A stretch of 64,000 bases of DNA from contig CM060066.1 in assembly GCA_030533445.1 (NCBI GenBank), forward strand, positions 38,172,235 through 38,236,234, in the 5' to 3' direction. The stretch's first letter is position 1. Every line of letters starts with the position of its first letter. Of this stretch, positions 22,690 to 34,925 are shown in pieces. The stretch comes from Cyprinodon diabolis. Lineage: Eukaryota; Chordata; Actinopteri; Cyprinodontiformes; Cyprinodontidae. The notes under the pieces are model-generated. The model searched no databases, had not been told where the DNA came from, and saw only the letters and a program-made list of their open reading frames with translations. The position numbers and the translations under genes were made by a program.

Positions 22690-24640
22690 ATACAGAACAC
22701 TTCCTTGACCCCACCTTGACATCTCCAACCACATCTCCATCCTGCTGGCGCTAACTTATCGACTCTTAATGAGACAGATTAGGCTGACTAAAACAGACAC
22801 TGTGTGATGCAACAAGAAAACCTGGCTCAGTGCTGAGGTGGGAGCTCTGCTGAAAGCTAGGGACAATGTGTTTAGGACAGGCGAGGCATCATCACTCTAA
22901 GGAAAAGACTGACTGTACGCATTGTGAGGGCAAAAGCCACATACAACTAGAAAATGTAGGATTACTTCATTACCAATGAACAGCAACGTACATGGAAGGG
23001 ACGAAAATATCGAGAGCTACAGCATCAGAGATGCAAAATATCCAAGGGCCTCCTGAATGCACTCAACAGGTTCTATGCCCACTTTGAGGATCGCAAACCC
23101 CCATCAGCACCAGACCTATAACTCCACCTGGTGACACACCCCTCTGTGGGACCACAGCAGATGTTAGACTCTACAGGGAATCAACCCCCATAACGCCCTG
23201 GCAACATCCAAGGGCGCATACTATTGGTTTGTGCACACCAACTGCCTGAGAGGTTGCCGGACATCTTTAACGCCTTTCTGTCACTGGCATCTCTCCCAAT
23301 CTGCTTAAAGTCTACCACCGTTGTCTCTGTCCTCAAGTGATCAACAGTGACATGCTTGAATGACCACCAACCTATAGCCTTAAAGGTATAGTGAAGGATT
23401 TTCTCAAAATAAAAAAAGTGGTCCTCCTAATTGTCAATCTTTCGGTTAATATGTTTATGTAAGGCTGTCCTACATGCGCGTCCCCATTTTCACTTACCGG
23501 CACTGAGTCTGACATAGTGGAAAAATTGCAAATCTTCTTTTGGAAAGCAAGCTTGTATGAGCCGTGCAAACAGCAACTTTTAAACAAAGCATGCACGAGG
23601 AGAAATGGGCTCATGCATGCTCTTGCACGCGTTTGATAGGTGTTCCCTCCCGGGAGCAGGAACAGCATTGTACATTTTTCTTTAAGTGGAAAGGGCGGGT
23701 CTTTTCAAAAATCTGTGAAAATCCCCCACTATACCCTTAACATTGGTAATTAAGAAGTACTTTGAGAGGCAGTCATGACCCCTATCAAGGAATCTATCAA
23801 AACCACTGTGAGAGGCCGATTTCCCGCTGATGCCATCTTGTCGGTGGTCCACACAGCCCTCACTCATCTGGAAGGCAGAAATTCCTGCATCCATCTCCTT
23901 GATTTTTCCTTGGCCCCCAACACCGTCATCCCACAGACCTTGGTGCAAAAGCTCCACCCTGGGGAACTGGATCCTGAACTTCCTGATCAACAGAGCTTAG
24001 ACTGTCAGGATCCACAACATCACATCGTCCTCCATCACCTCAGGACTGGCCCACCCCAGGGCTTTATCCCTCCTGTTTACTCTGCTGACATATGACTGCA
24101 TGGCTAGACATGCCATCTGTCATATAGTGAAATATGCAGGCGACACATCAGTTATGGGACACATCACAAGCAATAATGACTCCAAATGCAGAGAGGAGGT
24201 TGAACACCTGGTGCAGTGTTGCAGAGACATTAACCTCTACATTAAAGTGGGTAAGACGAAGGAGATTATGGTGGATTTTCATAAGGAACAAGGATCTTTC
24301 GTGTCTCTTGTACCTCAGAGAAGCAGCTATGAAGGTGGTCTCCAGCAACAGGTACCTGGGGGTGCATATATCCAGTGACCTCACCTGCAATGCCAACACT
24401 TCATGTCTGGTCAGGAAAGCAGCCCATCAGCATTTATACTTCCTCAGGAAGCTGTGGAGAGAACTGAACTTGGAAGCTCAATCTTGAGAAACTTATCTCT
24501 ATGTGGTGGAGAGCATTCTCTGTATCTACATCACAATGTGACACACCAGCTGCACTGCTGCAGAGAGGATGCCTCTGCAGAAGGTTGTTAAGGCTGTGAC
24601 AAAATTCAAGGAAGTTGCATTGTGTCAGAAGCATTAGTTT
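22690..24640 (+). pseudogene. L2/Rex1-like LINE relic (reverse transcriptase)
   Basis: Decayed ORF2 of a non-LTR retrotransposon. From left to right one can read the spacer before the RT (GACCACATCTCCATCCTGCTG), the RT palm with a YADD-box relic reading KYAGDTSVMG at about 24131-24160, the NLYIKVGKTKEIMVDF segment (fish L2 elements have NLSLNVxKTKEMIVDFR there), the GVHISSDLT block and the C-terminal Trp-Tyr region. Several stops and frame changes break it. In the YAGD box one catalytic Asp is changed to Gly, so it cannot be active. A 353-bp piggyBac-like MITE splits it at 23384. Confidence 0.8.
23384..23736. mobile_element. piggyBac-like MITE, copy 2, flanked by TTAA
   Basis: Ends AGGTATAGTGAAGGATTTTC (left) and, inverted, GGGTATAGTGGGGGATTTTC (right) are bordered by TTAA at 23380-23383 and 23737-23740, the target of piggyBac-type elements. 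The body has no transposase frame. It inserted in the LINE relic. Copy 1 is at 13698-13996 in opposite orientation. Confidence 0.85.
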
Positions 24641-25210
24641 AAAGAGCAAATAAAGCCAAGATAAAGTTTCCCACCTGGCTTGGGTTTGTTGGTGAAAAAT
24701 GACTCTGGTACTATTTTAGCTCTAATGATTTAGCTCCAAGGGGTTAACTTCATTGACACTGATTGCTTACTGACAAACTCAATGTCACAAAGAACCCAAC
24801 ACCATCTTCCTGACGTCTTTTGGGCCAAAGTTCCCCAGTGCAGTCTGCCTTCCAATGTTTTTGTTCCATGTGTAATCAAGATTTATCCAGTTCCTTCCAC
24901 CGTGACTCCATACACAGGTCAAAAGTCCAACACTTTCCTTATTTACAGTTTATACGTCGTGACCCAAGTGAAAATTGCTGGAGGAAGATTAAAGTTTGAA
25001 AAACTGTTTTGATGATAGGATCAGTAATTGAAATGTTGATTTTCTAAGCAACTATGACCAAAAGGAAAAAGGTTATGAGATAAGTTGAGAAGAAAGAAAT
25101 GGAAAAACAGAAAGCAGGATCCCCTATTTGTTTCTCTGCACTGGTGACAGACAACTGCTTTAATGAGCAGGTTTGCATGGTTTTTCTTATATTTCCACTT
25201 TATAGTTGGT
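24641..25210. other. Intergenic, nothing recognised
   Basis: Non-coding sequence following the LINE relic. It could include a decayed LINE 3' UTR, but I see no clear tail. Confidence 0.45.
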
Positions 25211-25214
25211 ATAG

Positions 25215-25655
25215 TCCACTCATCTGCCAATTTATTAGGCCCATCTGTTTACAAATAGCATATCAGCTGACAACAAAGGACTAATAATTGCAAATGCATA
25301 TCTGGAGGTGGTAAAAACGACTTGTGAGGTTCAAACAGAACATCAAAACGGGAGAGATAATTTTCATGATTTGGAAAATGAGTTGATTTCTGTTGCTGTG
25401 CTGCAGAAAATGATGATCTGCTGACATTTTCAGACTCAACCATCTTAAAGGTTGATAGAGAATGATCAGGAAAAAAGTATCTGTTCTGTGGAGGAATGCT
25501 GTTGTCAGAGGAAAATGGTGGAACTGGATATCAATTGACGGTTAATCAAAGTTTCTGACAAATGTGACTGAAATCTTGTCTAATCTGCACAAAGAATTAA
25601 GTCACTTCGGAAGGCAAAAGCAGTTCTAGTCTGGTACGAATAAGTTGCAGCAATC
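25215..25655 (+). pseudogene. Deleted relic of the Tc1 family found intact at 43.7 kb
   Basis: Starts with CAATTTATTAGGCCCATCTG, a decayed version of the inverted repeat CACTTTATTAGGTACC. It continues with GAGGTTCAAACAGAACATC upstream of a broken start, and TTTCAGACTCAACCATCTTA, TTGATAGAGAATGATCAGG, TCTGTTCTGTGGA, which track the N-terminal third of the transposase at 43735-44781. It then jumps to AAGGCAAAAGCAGTTCT and a right-end-like GGTACGAATAAGTTG. This looks like an internally deleted, old copy. Confidence 0.65.
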
Positions 25656-26142
25656 AAGGTTATATGTAAGCTCATGCTAAAATTAACTTGAGGCAGTTTA
25701 TCACATGATCTAAGGAGTTAATGATGACTCAACTAGTCTTGGTCTGCTTGAATCACGCAACACGTTCCATCATCCTTCCCACTGAAGATTCCTGTGAGTC
25801 AGCATTAGTGAAGTACCAGGGTAGTTACTAAAGAAATAGTACTGAAACAATGAAGCTTGGTGTGTCCACATCTTAAAGCCAACTGTATCAAATACACTGG
25901 CTTCAACTTAATGCTAAATTTGTCTAATTTTTGCAGACTATGCTGGGCTGTTAATTGTTGCTGAAGACAAGTTCTTGGATAGTTTTCTTTTTAATACTTG
26001 GTAGACTTCAGGTTATTAATGAAAAGGATTAGTGACCATTGACCATTTCACCAATGTCATATGTCATAGGCAGACAGGTGCACAGAAGCAGCATGGTGAG
26101 ATTGAACAAAAAGCAATTAAAGTAATTTATAATCAATAAGGC

Positions 26143-26941
26143 TGTTGGGATCTTGAGGCTTGCCCACCAGAGGGCACAGAGGATCCTCTTCTGTTTCTTG
26201 TTTTCTGTTAGGGACTGGGGTTACTGTTGGGATCTGGGGATGTACCACCTTCCACCAGCAGAGTGCGCCGTGGGTCTCCTGGGCTGGAGCCCTCCAGCAC
26301 ACCTGGAGCTCATCTACTCATCAGGAGACCTTCCCTACATAAGCAGCTGCCAGACCTTCCTTCAACGCCGCAGTGTTGACCTTAGTTTGGTTAGCAAACC
26401 TGAGCCTCTGTTACCAGAAAGAATCTAAGTCATCTCAAGTGAGAAACCTGATTCTAAACTGCCTCTGTCTTTGCTCACAGGAAACCTGTCTCAATTCTGA
26501 AGCTCTGGGTGAGCTTAACCTGCCTGCCAGCCCTGGTGAGCCAAACCTGAAAATTCCAGTCTGGATTTTCTCCTGCTGCTCTCAGAGAAGAGCTGGAAAC
26601 TCTGATTAAGGTCTGCCATTCAAAGTCAGAAGCTAGACGCTGCTGCTGCTTGTGCACTCTGCTGAACCAACAGTCTCTGGACCCAACGGTTCCCTCCCTC
26701 ACAAGTTAAGCCTGGACTCCTTCAAGGTAGACTCAGAACAATCTAAAAACTCAATTAATCTTCTGACTGCCTGGCTAATCAAACTGTCCATCTCTGCAGA
26801 CATCAGTGAACCCAACCCGGACCAGTACCTGATCCAGTTCATGTTCTTGTGTCAATCTAACTTCAATAAACTCTGTTAAACTTTTACTCAGCCTCCTTTT
26901 GTGTTCTGCATGTGGGTTTAACCTAAAAACCAATCATGACA
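26143..26941 (+). repeat. Solo LTR of the gypsy family seen at 54959-60597
   Basis: Begins TGTTGGGATC and ends AATCATGACA, flanked by a perfect 5-bp duplication AAGGC (26138-26142 and 26942-26946). It aligns over most of its length with the LTRs at 54959-55688 and 59993-60597. It carries about 88 extra bases at its 5' end (26143-26230) that begin with the same TGTTGGGATCT, so the LTR start is repeated at 26231. AATAAA occurs near its 3' end. Confidence 0.9.
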
Positions 26942-27089
26942 AAGGCAACAGGACATTAAACTGGGAATGGTGAAATGAAAGAAAGTAGAGGTGATCAATG
27001 GAAACAAGGGTGTTTAAATAAAATCAGTGACATGTGGACAAGGTGATTCTAGCCAGGGAGTATGGTGGGAAACTGATGATGCATCCATC

Positions 27090-27335
27090 CATTCATCTTC
27101 TAACACGCTTTCTCCCAAGCGGGGTCAAAAGGGGTGTTGGTGCCTATCTCCAGCTGTAAATGGGCAAGAGGTGGGGTACATCCTGCACAGGTCACCAGTC
27201 CATCGCAGGACACCACAGAGACAACCATTCACGCACACACTCACACCTAAGGAGAATTTAGGGAAGCCAATTAACCTAACAGTCATGTTTTTCGACTGTG
27301 AGAGGAAGCCGGAGTACCCGGAGAGAAACTGATAT
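27090..27335 (+). repeat. Common teleost dispersed repeat (CCGGAGTACCCGGAGAGAA type)
   Basis: Contains GGTGTTGGTGCCTATCTCCAG, GGTACATCCTGCACAGGTC, CCAGTCCATCGCAGG, CAATTAACCTAACAGTCATG and AAGCCGGAGTACCCGGAGAG, which I recognise as a very abundant fish repeat. Class is not assigned. Confidence 0.7.
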
Positions 27336-28569
27336 ATTTCTTCCAAAAATGAATCCCTTCTAAAACTACAATATTATATTATATATATATTTTCATCTTT
27401 TGTTGAATTTAGTGTTAGAGGTGGAGTCAGAATACTCAATCAATCTATCCATCTGCCTGGTTCTTACCATTCTATCTGAGGCTATTCATCAGATAGAATG
27501 TTTCAGTGTCCTTCAGTTTTTCAATCTCATGTGTCTTTGCATCTAAACAGTACTGTTTTCTACACCTGAAACCCTCCTGGTTTCCTGGCCTTTCCCTGTG
27601 TAATTCCATCTAAAGTAAAATAACTGTCACATGCCCCCTCACCTCTGAAGCTCAGCGCCACATGACTATGAGCATCATGTTGTCCTGCTTATGTCTCATG
27701 TAGTGTGGAAGCATGAAGGCTTTTAAACCACTGCTAACTATGTCTTATGAAATGTGTTTGTGGAAACATATTTTTCCAGGTTGTTTGGTTTGGTTCTCAT
27801 CATAGTTAAATCCATAGAAAAAAAACAATCCCACTAGGCTGTGATGGAAGGGGTGGGTGGGTTATGGGTTGGTGTGAATGGGTTCAAATAAAACAAGCAT
27901 ATCCGTGACCATGGCAACTGGTGAACTCGAACTAATTCATACACTCAAACAGCGGGTCTTCAACAACAAACATCCTGCCCAATAAATATGCAAACCAGTC
28001 AGATCCTCTCATGCGGGTGGGCAGCAGAGAAGGATGGTGACAGACCACCCACTAATAGATGTGGTTCTGCTCTTGTAGTGGATGGTTCGAAGTTACGGGA
28101 GCAGAAAAAAACACTGAAGGCTGGATGTGGTGGTTCTGGATTTGTCTGACATGCTGCTGAGAATCCCTGTCAGAATGTCTGGGTTATACAAATCCCTGAA
28201 GTGCAGACAGCTTCTACTGTTTGGACCTGTGGTGACTTGGAACAATTTCCTTGTATTGATTTTGCAGTGACCGTCCACCAAAAATGCATCCTTTGAAGAT
28301 CACACTCTTTAAGTATAAAAGGTAGCTTTAAATGCGAATAAACTAAGCAGTGACCTTGAAGTGACCTCATGTGCTGCTTCAACATTTATTTTCATGCTTG
28401 GTTTACATGGCCAGCAGAAAAAGAAAAAAAGCATGTACACCTAAACCTCTTCATTCACACAATTCATTTAATAAATATCCTATAAGAGGTTTACACACTT
28501 TCATAAAATGAGATTTCACTAATAAATCAATAAAGAAGGAATTTCATTTTTGTGGCTGTAGGAATTTTT
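27336..28569. other. Intergenic, nothing recognised
   Basis: AT-rich non-coding sequence, with a short TATA microsatellite near 27375-27390. No gene seen. Confidence 0.5.
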
Positions 28570-28895
28570 TTAAAGCCTTTTACAGCTGCTTTTTGTATCT
28601 CTGCTTCTGTCTCCTTGAACCCCAGTCGGCCTCAGCAGATGGCCGCTCACACTGAGCCTGGTTCTGCTGGAGGTTTCTTCGGTTAAAAGGGAGTTTTTCC
28701 TCTCCACTGTCGCTACAAGCATGCTTAGTGTGAGGGATTGCATTTGAGTCAATGAGTCGATGCAATCAACTGGTTTTCCTTAGATAGAAAACTTTGAATC
28801 AATTTGACTGTATGATCTGGTTGAACTGTAAGGTGTCTCGAGATCATATGTTGTGAATTGGTGCTATATAAATAAACTGAATTGAATTGAATTAA
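28570..28895 (+). repeat. Dispersed repeat family A, copy 3
   Basis: Runs from CCTTTTACAGCTGCTTTTTG through CCCCAGTCGGCCTCAGCAG to the tail ATAAATAAACTGAATTGAAT. It is the closest match to copy 2 at 10161. Confidence 0.8.
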
Positions 28896-29834
28896 GTATT
28901 TGTGGATTAGAGAAGAAAGCAAAACATGATCAATTGAAACATGTCCACAGAAGTAATCGCTATCTTTGTATAATCATCCCATGGTGATTAAAATGCAAAA
29001 AGAAACAATTAAAAGTCTGAGATCAAACTTTTCTAGTGTTTAATGTATCTAAACGTCAAATAAAAACATCATAACTGGACAAACGGTCCAAAAAAATAAC
29101 TGCATCTTTCAATATTCACACTTTCTGTCATCCAGACTCCATCCAACAGCTGTGAAGAAGCACCCATGTGGCTCCCCTAATCAGCTGTTTTTGTGTGTGT
29201 AAATACCTACGCCGCTGAAATGTGAAGCTTAAGCTTTTCATCAGCTGGCTCACAAGTGGTCACAGGGAGTGGTTGGGACAAATGTCAGAGACAAAACGAC
29301 GCTGTAATTATCACCATTCCTCAAGGTCCAGCACACACTGAGCACTGCCTGGTTGTGTGTGACTCATTGTGTGTCAACAATTGTCTTTGTCTTTGTCATA
29401 CCTGAATGCAGACTTGGTTTAGGAGCAAACATCAGGCAGGTGTGCATAAGCGTGCGTTTGGATTTTTTTCTTCTGCCCTTTAGGCACTCCTACATCATCA
29501 TCTACTGCTCATATCCGGTCCTGAGGTGGAAGCATAAAGGGGAACGGTTAAAGAGACTTAACTAAAAACAAAAATCAACCAACATATCCTTCCAGTAGTC
29601 CTTGATGCGCAAAATCCCCTGATTCCCTTTTTTGCTTATGTTTTCCCCTTTGTGAAAGTAGAATGACGGCCTAACAAAAACAGTTACTTTTGATATTAAT
29701 TTTGATTATTATAATTTATCAGTAAAAGTTGGCTGAATTCTCTGAATATTTTTGGGGGAATTTCTATAAAGCCAAGGAAGCTTTATGAGATCATGCCCCT
29801 TAAAAAAATCTAGTGCAACTAATACCCCTTAGGA

Positions 29835-30180
29835 GCCAAGTATGTAAAGTTGACCTGTGTGTGATTTTATAAGTACACCTGTTCTGTATAGATCTCCATT
29901 TAGAGAGCATTAGTCATCAAACAGCATCACCAAAAACAAAGGACTGAGGTTAGATAGAAAGTTGCATGTGATTTTTTTTTATTGAGTTTGTTCATCAAAC
30001 AACAATATGCCTAGCTGTCAATACTTACTTGTAAATAAAAATAATATTGTTTAAGCTTAAGTTTGATTATCTGAAATTGCCAAGAATGACACAGAGCTGC
30101 AAACCTAGCGAGACATTCCCAGAGATCCAAAACTCAGATGGGAGAATATGTTGTCAGACCAACATCTATGCACTGTCTAT
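29835..30180 (+). pseudogene. Decayed Tc1 element
   Basis: TTGACCTGTGTGTGATTT, ACACCTGTTCTGTATAGAT and GAGAGCATTAGTCATCAAACAGCATCA match the 5' leader of a common fish Tc1. After a gap, CAGATGGGAGAATATGTTG and CTATGCACTG match its N-terminal coding part. No intact frame remains. Confidence 0.65.
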
Positions 30181-32900
30181 CCCGCCTTCTGTATTATACA
30201 ACTACTTCTAGGTGTTTGATTACTTTTGTTCCCAAAACTCTACTGCAAAAACACAAGTGTTTAGGTGCATTCACCCTTAATTTGAGTTGGTAAATAAGAT
30301 GATCTGCCTATTTTACCCTTAAAAATTTATTATTTGATATTACGCACTTGAAATAAGAGATAGCTATTGTTTTTTTTTAATGTAAATTGTTATTTTATAT
30401 GTAAATTGTAAATTGTCTTATTCAATTTGCAAAGTGTCTCCCTTACCTGCTCAATTCAAGAAAAAAATCCCTAATTTTAGCAAAAATTATTTAGGTTCAG
30501 TCTTTTGCAGTGTTCAGAGCAGTTTTGCCTATTCCTCTTTACAGATTGCTTTTTTTGTAGAGACATGGATAAGACTAAGCTTAGAAAGTAGTGTTATTGG
30601 TTAAAGTTCATGTTCTGTTGTAGCTAAGAGAGTTGTAGCTGTAGCAAATGGTTGCGCTACAAAGCATTTACATTTAGGCATACTGAACATGTTAAAATCC
30701 ACTTTCCTTCTATATTGGCATAATTTTGTGTTTTTCTATCGTGTGAAATCAGAAGTCTGTGGTTTTACGTTGCAAAATGTGAAAACAGGGTAAACAGAAG
30801 GAAAACCAGCTAAAAAAATTTCATCCAAAGACAATAGGAAAGCCACAGATACTCCCGCCTGTCCTTAGAAAGAGAGCAGCAATAAACAACTGTAAAGTTT
30901 TTCAAAATGGCAATAAAAAAAAAAAGAGGGCAAGCGAAAAGCATACACATTTTTTGTTTTTCCTGAAATCAATTGCAGCAATGATGAGTATGGCCTATTT
31001 ATTTATCCACACAAGAGAACTGGTTGCTCTTGTGATTCCTTTAGCTGTCATTTGTTTTAGGGGAATAAAGTGGAACTAAATGCAAAGTTTTTAGAGCTCG
31101 GGGCAACAGTGTGAATATGTTTCTTTGTCTGGTCATGCAGTGGTTGCTAGCAGCAGATAAATAGAGAGAGAGTGGCCCACAAACATACAGCTGTTTCTAA
31201 TCGGTAATTCAGCACCAATGGCTGACCTACATTCTGGTTCGTGCACGTCTTTGAACCCGTGGACCTGCCAGACTCAGCAATGGGGGAAGGTAGAGAGAGA
31301 GGGAGAGAGAGAAAAACAAGTGGGTGGAGAGGAGAGGCAGGGGTTGAAACTGGTAGAAAGAAAGGGGGAAATAAGACAAAAACACGATGGACAACAATGT
31401 AATGGTTTCTGTTTATAACAGATTGTGCAAGTCAGATTTAGCAAAAGTTACAGACGTCATAAAAGAAGAAACTAGTGTGAATATTTCTGGAGCTTCAATA
31501 TACAGCTGTGCATAGCTAAAAAGGGTAAAACAGAGAGCTGAACCACAGTTTTACGTTCCCTCTGATCAAAACAGTTTTGCTTTTACCTTCCTTTGACTAG
31601 ACTCTGCTGTTGGTCAAGCAATTATAAAGTTCTGCTGTGTGAGTCTGAATGAGTGCAGCTTTTTGTGAAGTTTTTGGGGTGCATCTAGGTTGCATTCCTT
31701 GCATGCAGAGGAGGGATGCATCGTGCCAGGGGACCCCCTGATAATGAGTGATGGCAAAGTTCCCTGCCCACTCCAGAGCTCAAAGAGGACAACTATTTGC
31801 TGGTTGATGCAGACTGTTTAGGGACTGATAGGGGTGGACATGTGTGAGATTAGGAGAATACAACTTGGAGAAAAACAAATGCAAAAACAGAAACTGTTAA
31901 CTTTATAATTTTTTTTACGCACTCTGCTTCAGAGAGAGGAAGGAACTGGAAGTGGGTCACTGTGTCTCAGAACTCTCCAAAAAAAAAAGAAAAGAGAAAG
32001 AAAATGGAAACCAGGGGAGTGGTTAACTCGGGGGCAGCCAAGAATTTAAAGGACTGCAACAACAACGGTGCACAAAAATGGAGGAAAAGTCAACAAATTC
32101 ATTCAGCAAGACTGTAGGATCAGTTGGAGAGCAGCAAGCTAAAAGTGTTTAGGCAACCGTTATTTCTCAGGAGGATGATGCAGGTGTGGCACTGAAAAAT
32201 GCATGCCTCATAAGCTGTCTGCAATGGGTGCAAGCTTTAGCATCAAACTGTATCACATCAACAGCAACTAAACTGAAAAGGTTCTAGTTTTTATTACCAT
32301 AGCAAATGAAAATGCAAGAAAAAGAGGGGTGTTCAAGAGAAAGGAAGAACAATATCTGGTGAAGAGGTTGTAAAGTGCAGCTGCAGCATCAGGAACTGAA
32401 TTAGTCAACCCCTGTCAGCAGATTTAAAGAAGCCAAAAGGAAAGCAGACACACTACACATGTGCAGCAAGAACACTTTTTCCTTCTATGCTGGACTTTTA
32501 ACGGGGTCATTGATGTCACTATTGACAGTGAGTTTTGGTTGCATGCTGTCGTTGATGTTCTTTTCTGTTCCTCCCTGGTCCTCTGGGATCCTCTTATTTT
32601 TGTGCTGGACTCAGAAAAAAAATACTTTGAGTCAGCAGTTGCAACAGCACAAGAAAAAATATCCAACCCAGAATCTTGTCTCAGACAAACCTTGAATAAT
32701 TCATTTAGCAAAAGTAAAACGTTTAAATTGTGAGCCCCTAATTCTTTATCTTTTGTTATCATATTGTTTTCTTCTTGTTCTCATTATCCCAATGTTAAAA
32801 AAGACATGAACCCAAGGTGTAGAGTTCTCTTTTTTAATATTGTAAAAAATTATGTCCATAATATTTTTCCAAGAGTCATGACGAGCTGGGGAATTTCAAA
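30181..32900. other. Intergenic, nothing recognised
   Basis: Mostly AT-rich unique-looking sequence; 31280-31370 is a purine-rich GAGAGA stretch. Short open frames in this stretch show no known domain. Confidence 0.5.
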
Positions 32901-32909
32901 TTCAGGTTT

Positions 32910-32910
32910 G

Positions 32911-32945
<35 letters not shown>

Positions 32946-33315
32946 TACATTAGGAACTGAAAGATTGATATTATATCAGGCAGCCAAAAATCATAATATA
33001 TTGCGAAATCAAATTTTTTCCCAGACCCCTACCTTTCAACAAGACTTTAAATGGATTTTCCACCTCAGCTATAGATCTTAGCCTTAATCTGCTTTAAATT
33101 TCTCTAAAACTTCAATACTTTCTTGTAAACCTTCTGATTTATTTCAGGGTACGAGGCCAAAAGGGAGGGTATGCCACACTTTTCTTTGCAAAAAAAAAAA
33201 GTACAAAAATCATTATGTCCTTTTGACCTAACAACTACATGGTACTGTACATTTTGTCGGTCGATCACTTAAAATCCCAGTAAAACAAATAAAGCTTTAT
33301 GTTTGTAACAGGTTA
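32910..33315 (+). pseudogene. Tc1 3'-end fragment after a poly-A run
   Basis: An A run of about 33 bases (near 32911-32943) is followed at 33255-33315 by GATCACTTAAAATCCCAGTAAAACA and GTTTGTAAC, which correspond to the 3' untranslated end and inverted repeat of a common fish Tc1. Confidence 0.45.
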
Positions 33316-33699
33316 AACGGTACATGCTCTCCAAACAAGACAATATAAAACAGACAGAAATATATGATCATTTATTTTTTAACCCCATAGCAGGGGAATC
33401 TTTTTTTGCCTGCCAAACAAACTAGTCGTCTGCGTCAGTCTCAGCTGGTTGTCTCATCTTTAACTCGCAGTCACACCACATGTAAGGCATTTTGTTTGTG
33501 TTGCTTTCTTTTTTTAGTTGCAGTCAAGGCTGTGCAGTGATGAAATCTAATGAAGTCGTATCATGTGATGTTTTGGTCGTCTCACTCAGCACCATGACAA
33601 TAACACTTGATAATAGGCACTTACAAGCGTAGGGGTCCTAGTTAAAACGGTCTGGCTTGCCAGGGCTTGTCCCAGGCCTCTTATTGGCCTGTGGTGCTG

Positions 33700-34045
33700 T
33701 CTGTGTGTGTGTGTTTGTGCTTCTGTCCTGGCATCAGAGTGAGGACCATTTCTCAGATCTCACCATCAATTTTATCAGATTTGTACCTGAGTGAGGACTT
33801 TTTACTGTTCCTGGCTTCCCAGTTTGCTAACGATTGGGTTTAGGGTTAAAGTATGAGATAAGTTTAGTTTAAGGTTAGAGGGCAGAATGCACTGGTAATA
33901 GTCAGGTTTGGGGTCATATCAGGGTTATGTCAGGGCATAGAAAGAGTTGAAAAATGACTGAAACTCAATGCAAGTAAATAGGATTCAACACACGGTCCTC
34001 ACTACAAATGCAAGATGAGAATGTGTGTGTGTGTTGGTTTTGTAC
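33700..34045. repeat. Dispersed element with GTGAGGACC inverted ends
   Basis: AGAGTGAGGACCATTT near 33738 and CGGTCCTCACTAC near 33995 are inverted to each other and enclose TAGGGTTAAAGTATGAGA, a pattern seen in a common fish non-autonomous element. Flanked by GT microsatellites. Borders are approximate. Confidence 0.5.
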
Positions 34046-34696
34046 GCACTCAAAAAGGGTGGGGCCTGTCACTTTAATCCTCTTTCAAAGAAAGGAACAG
34101 CAGAGAAAAGTCATAAAACAACCTGAGTTGCTAACATCTACTCAGCGTTATTTTCAACTGCACAGTTAATGTATTTGGAAAAAAAAAAACTTTCAGTATT
34201 ATATTAAAGCATATTTACATTCCAAAAACAATGGTGATGAAAATATGACTGGTGTCAGTGAGTTGTTTTTGATAACAATAAGCAATGTTGCATTTAAGTT
34301 TTGATGTGTTATTATCTGTATCTATGAAACACTGAAGTTTGTGTTTGTTTAGGTATATTTTAGGTGTAGACCTGCTGCTTTAAAACATAAAGACAAATGT
34401 TTGCACTCAGACTTGCAGTCTGATCCCTCTGCAAACAGGAGAGGAATACCTTTTTCTTATAGTATCTGTTTGCGTGCAGCACAGTTTGACAGCTGTAGTT
34501 TTGCTCAGGGACAGATGATTGGTGTGCTTATGTTAACACACTCCTGACATGCTTCATAGAGGCAAGCGCATCCAGTGACTTTAAGAGGCTTAATCAAGGA
34601 CAGGTGGTCAGCAAGCAGTTCGTGAGATGGATCTGGATGCCAGGTTTTACTGTCAGAAGTCATAACCAGCAGATACTCCCAGACTCATGGACATTA

Positions 34697-34925
34697 GGGG
34701 GAGTGGCGGCCTAATAGTTAGGGCATAGAGCTTGGAATCCAGAGGTTCTGAGTTTGAGCCCCTCTCCCACAAACTGCCACTCTGGGTTTCTGAGCACAAA
34801 ACCTTTACCCCACACTGCTCCGCTGTACAATGGCAGCGCACTGCTCCCAAAGGGGATGGGTTAAATGCAGAGTTTATTTCGCTGCTCTGTACTTGTGACA
34901 TTGTCATGACAATAAAAAGCTGAAA
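34697..34925 (+). repeat. tRNA-derived SINE
   Basis: The head resembles a tRNA gene promoter: an A-box-like GTGGCGGCCTAATAGTTAGG and a B-box-like GGTTCTGAGTTTGAGCCCC. The body continues with CAATGGCAGCGCACTGCTCCC and the 3' end GTGACATTGTCATGACAATAAAAAG, a LINE-like tail known from fish SINEs. The tRNA fold is not intact, so it is not called as a tRNA gene. Confidence 0.75.

Noticed and set aside
31218..31418. 66-codon frame rich in Glu/Arg/Gly
   Set aside because: Created by a purine-rich GAGAGA simple repeat.
32459..33081. Overlapping open frames of 78-112 codons on both strands
   Set aside because: Frames overlap on opposite strands, are low in complexity, include a poly-A-coded Lys run and show no motif or splice context.
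34697..34925. Possible tRNA gene
   Set aside because: A- and B-box-like sequences are present, but no cloverleaf with an intact anticodon arm was found and a SINE body follows.
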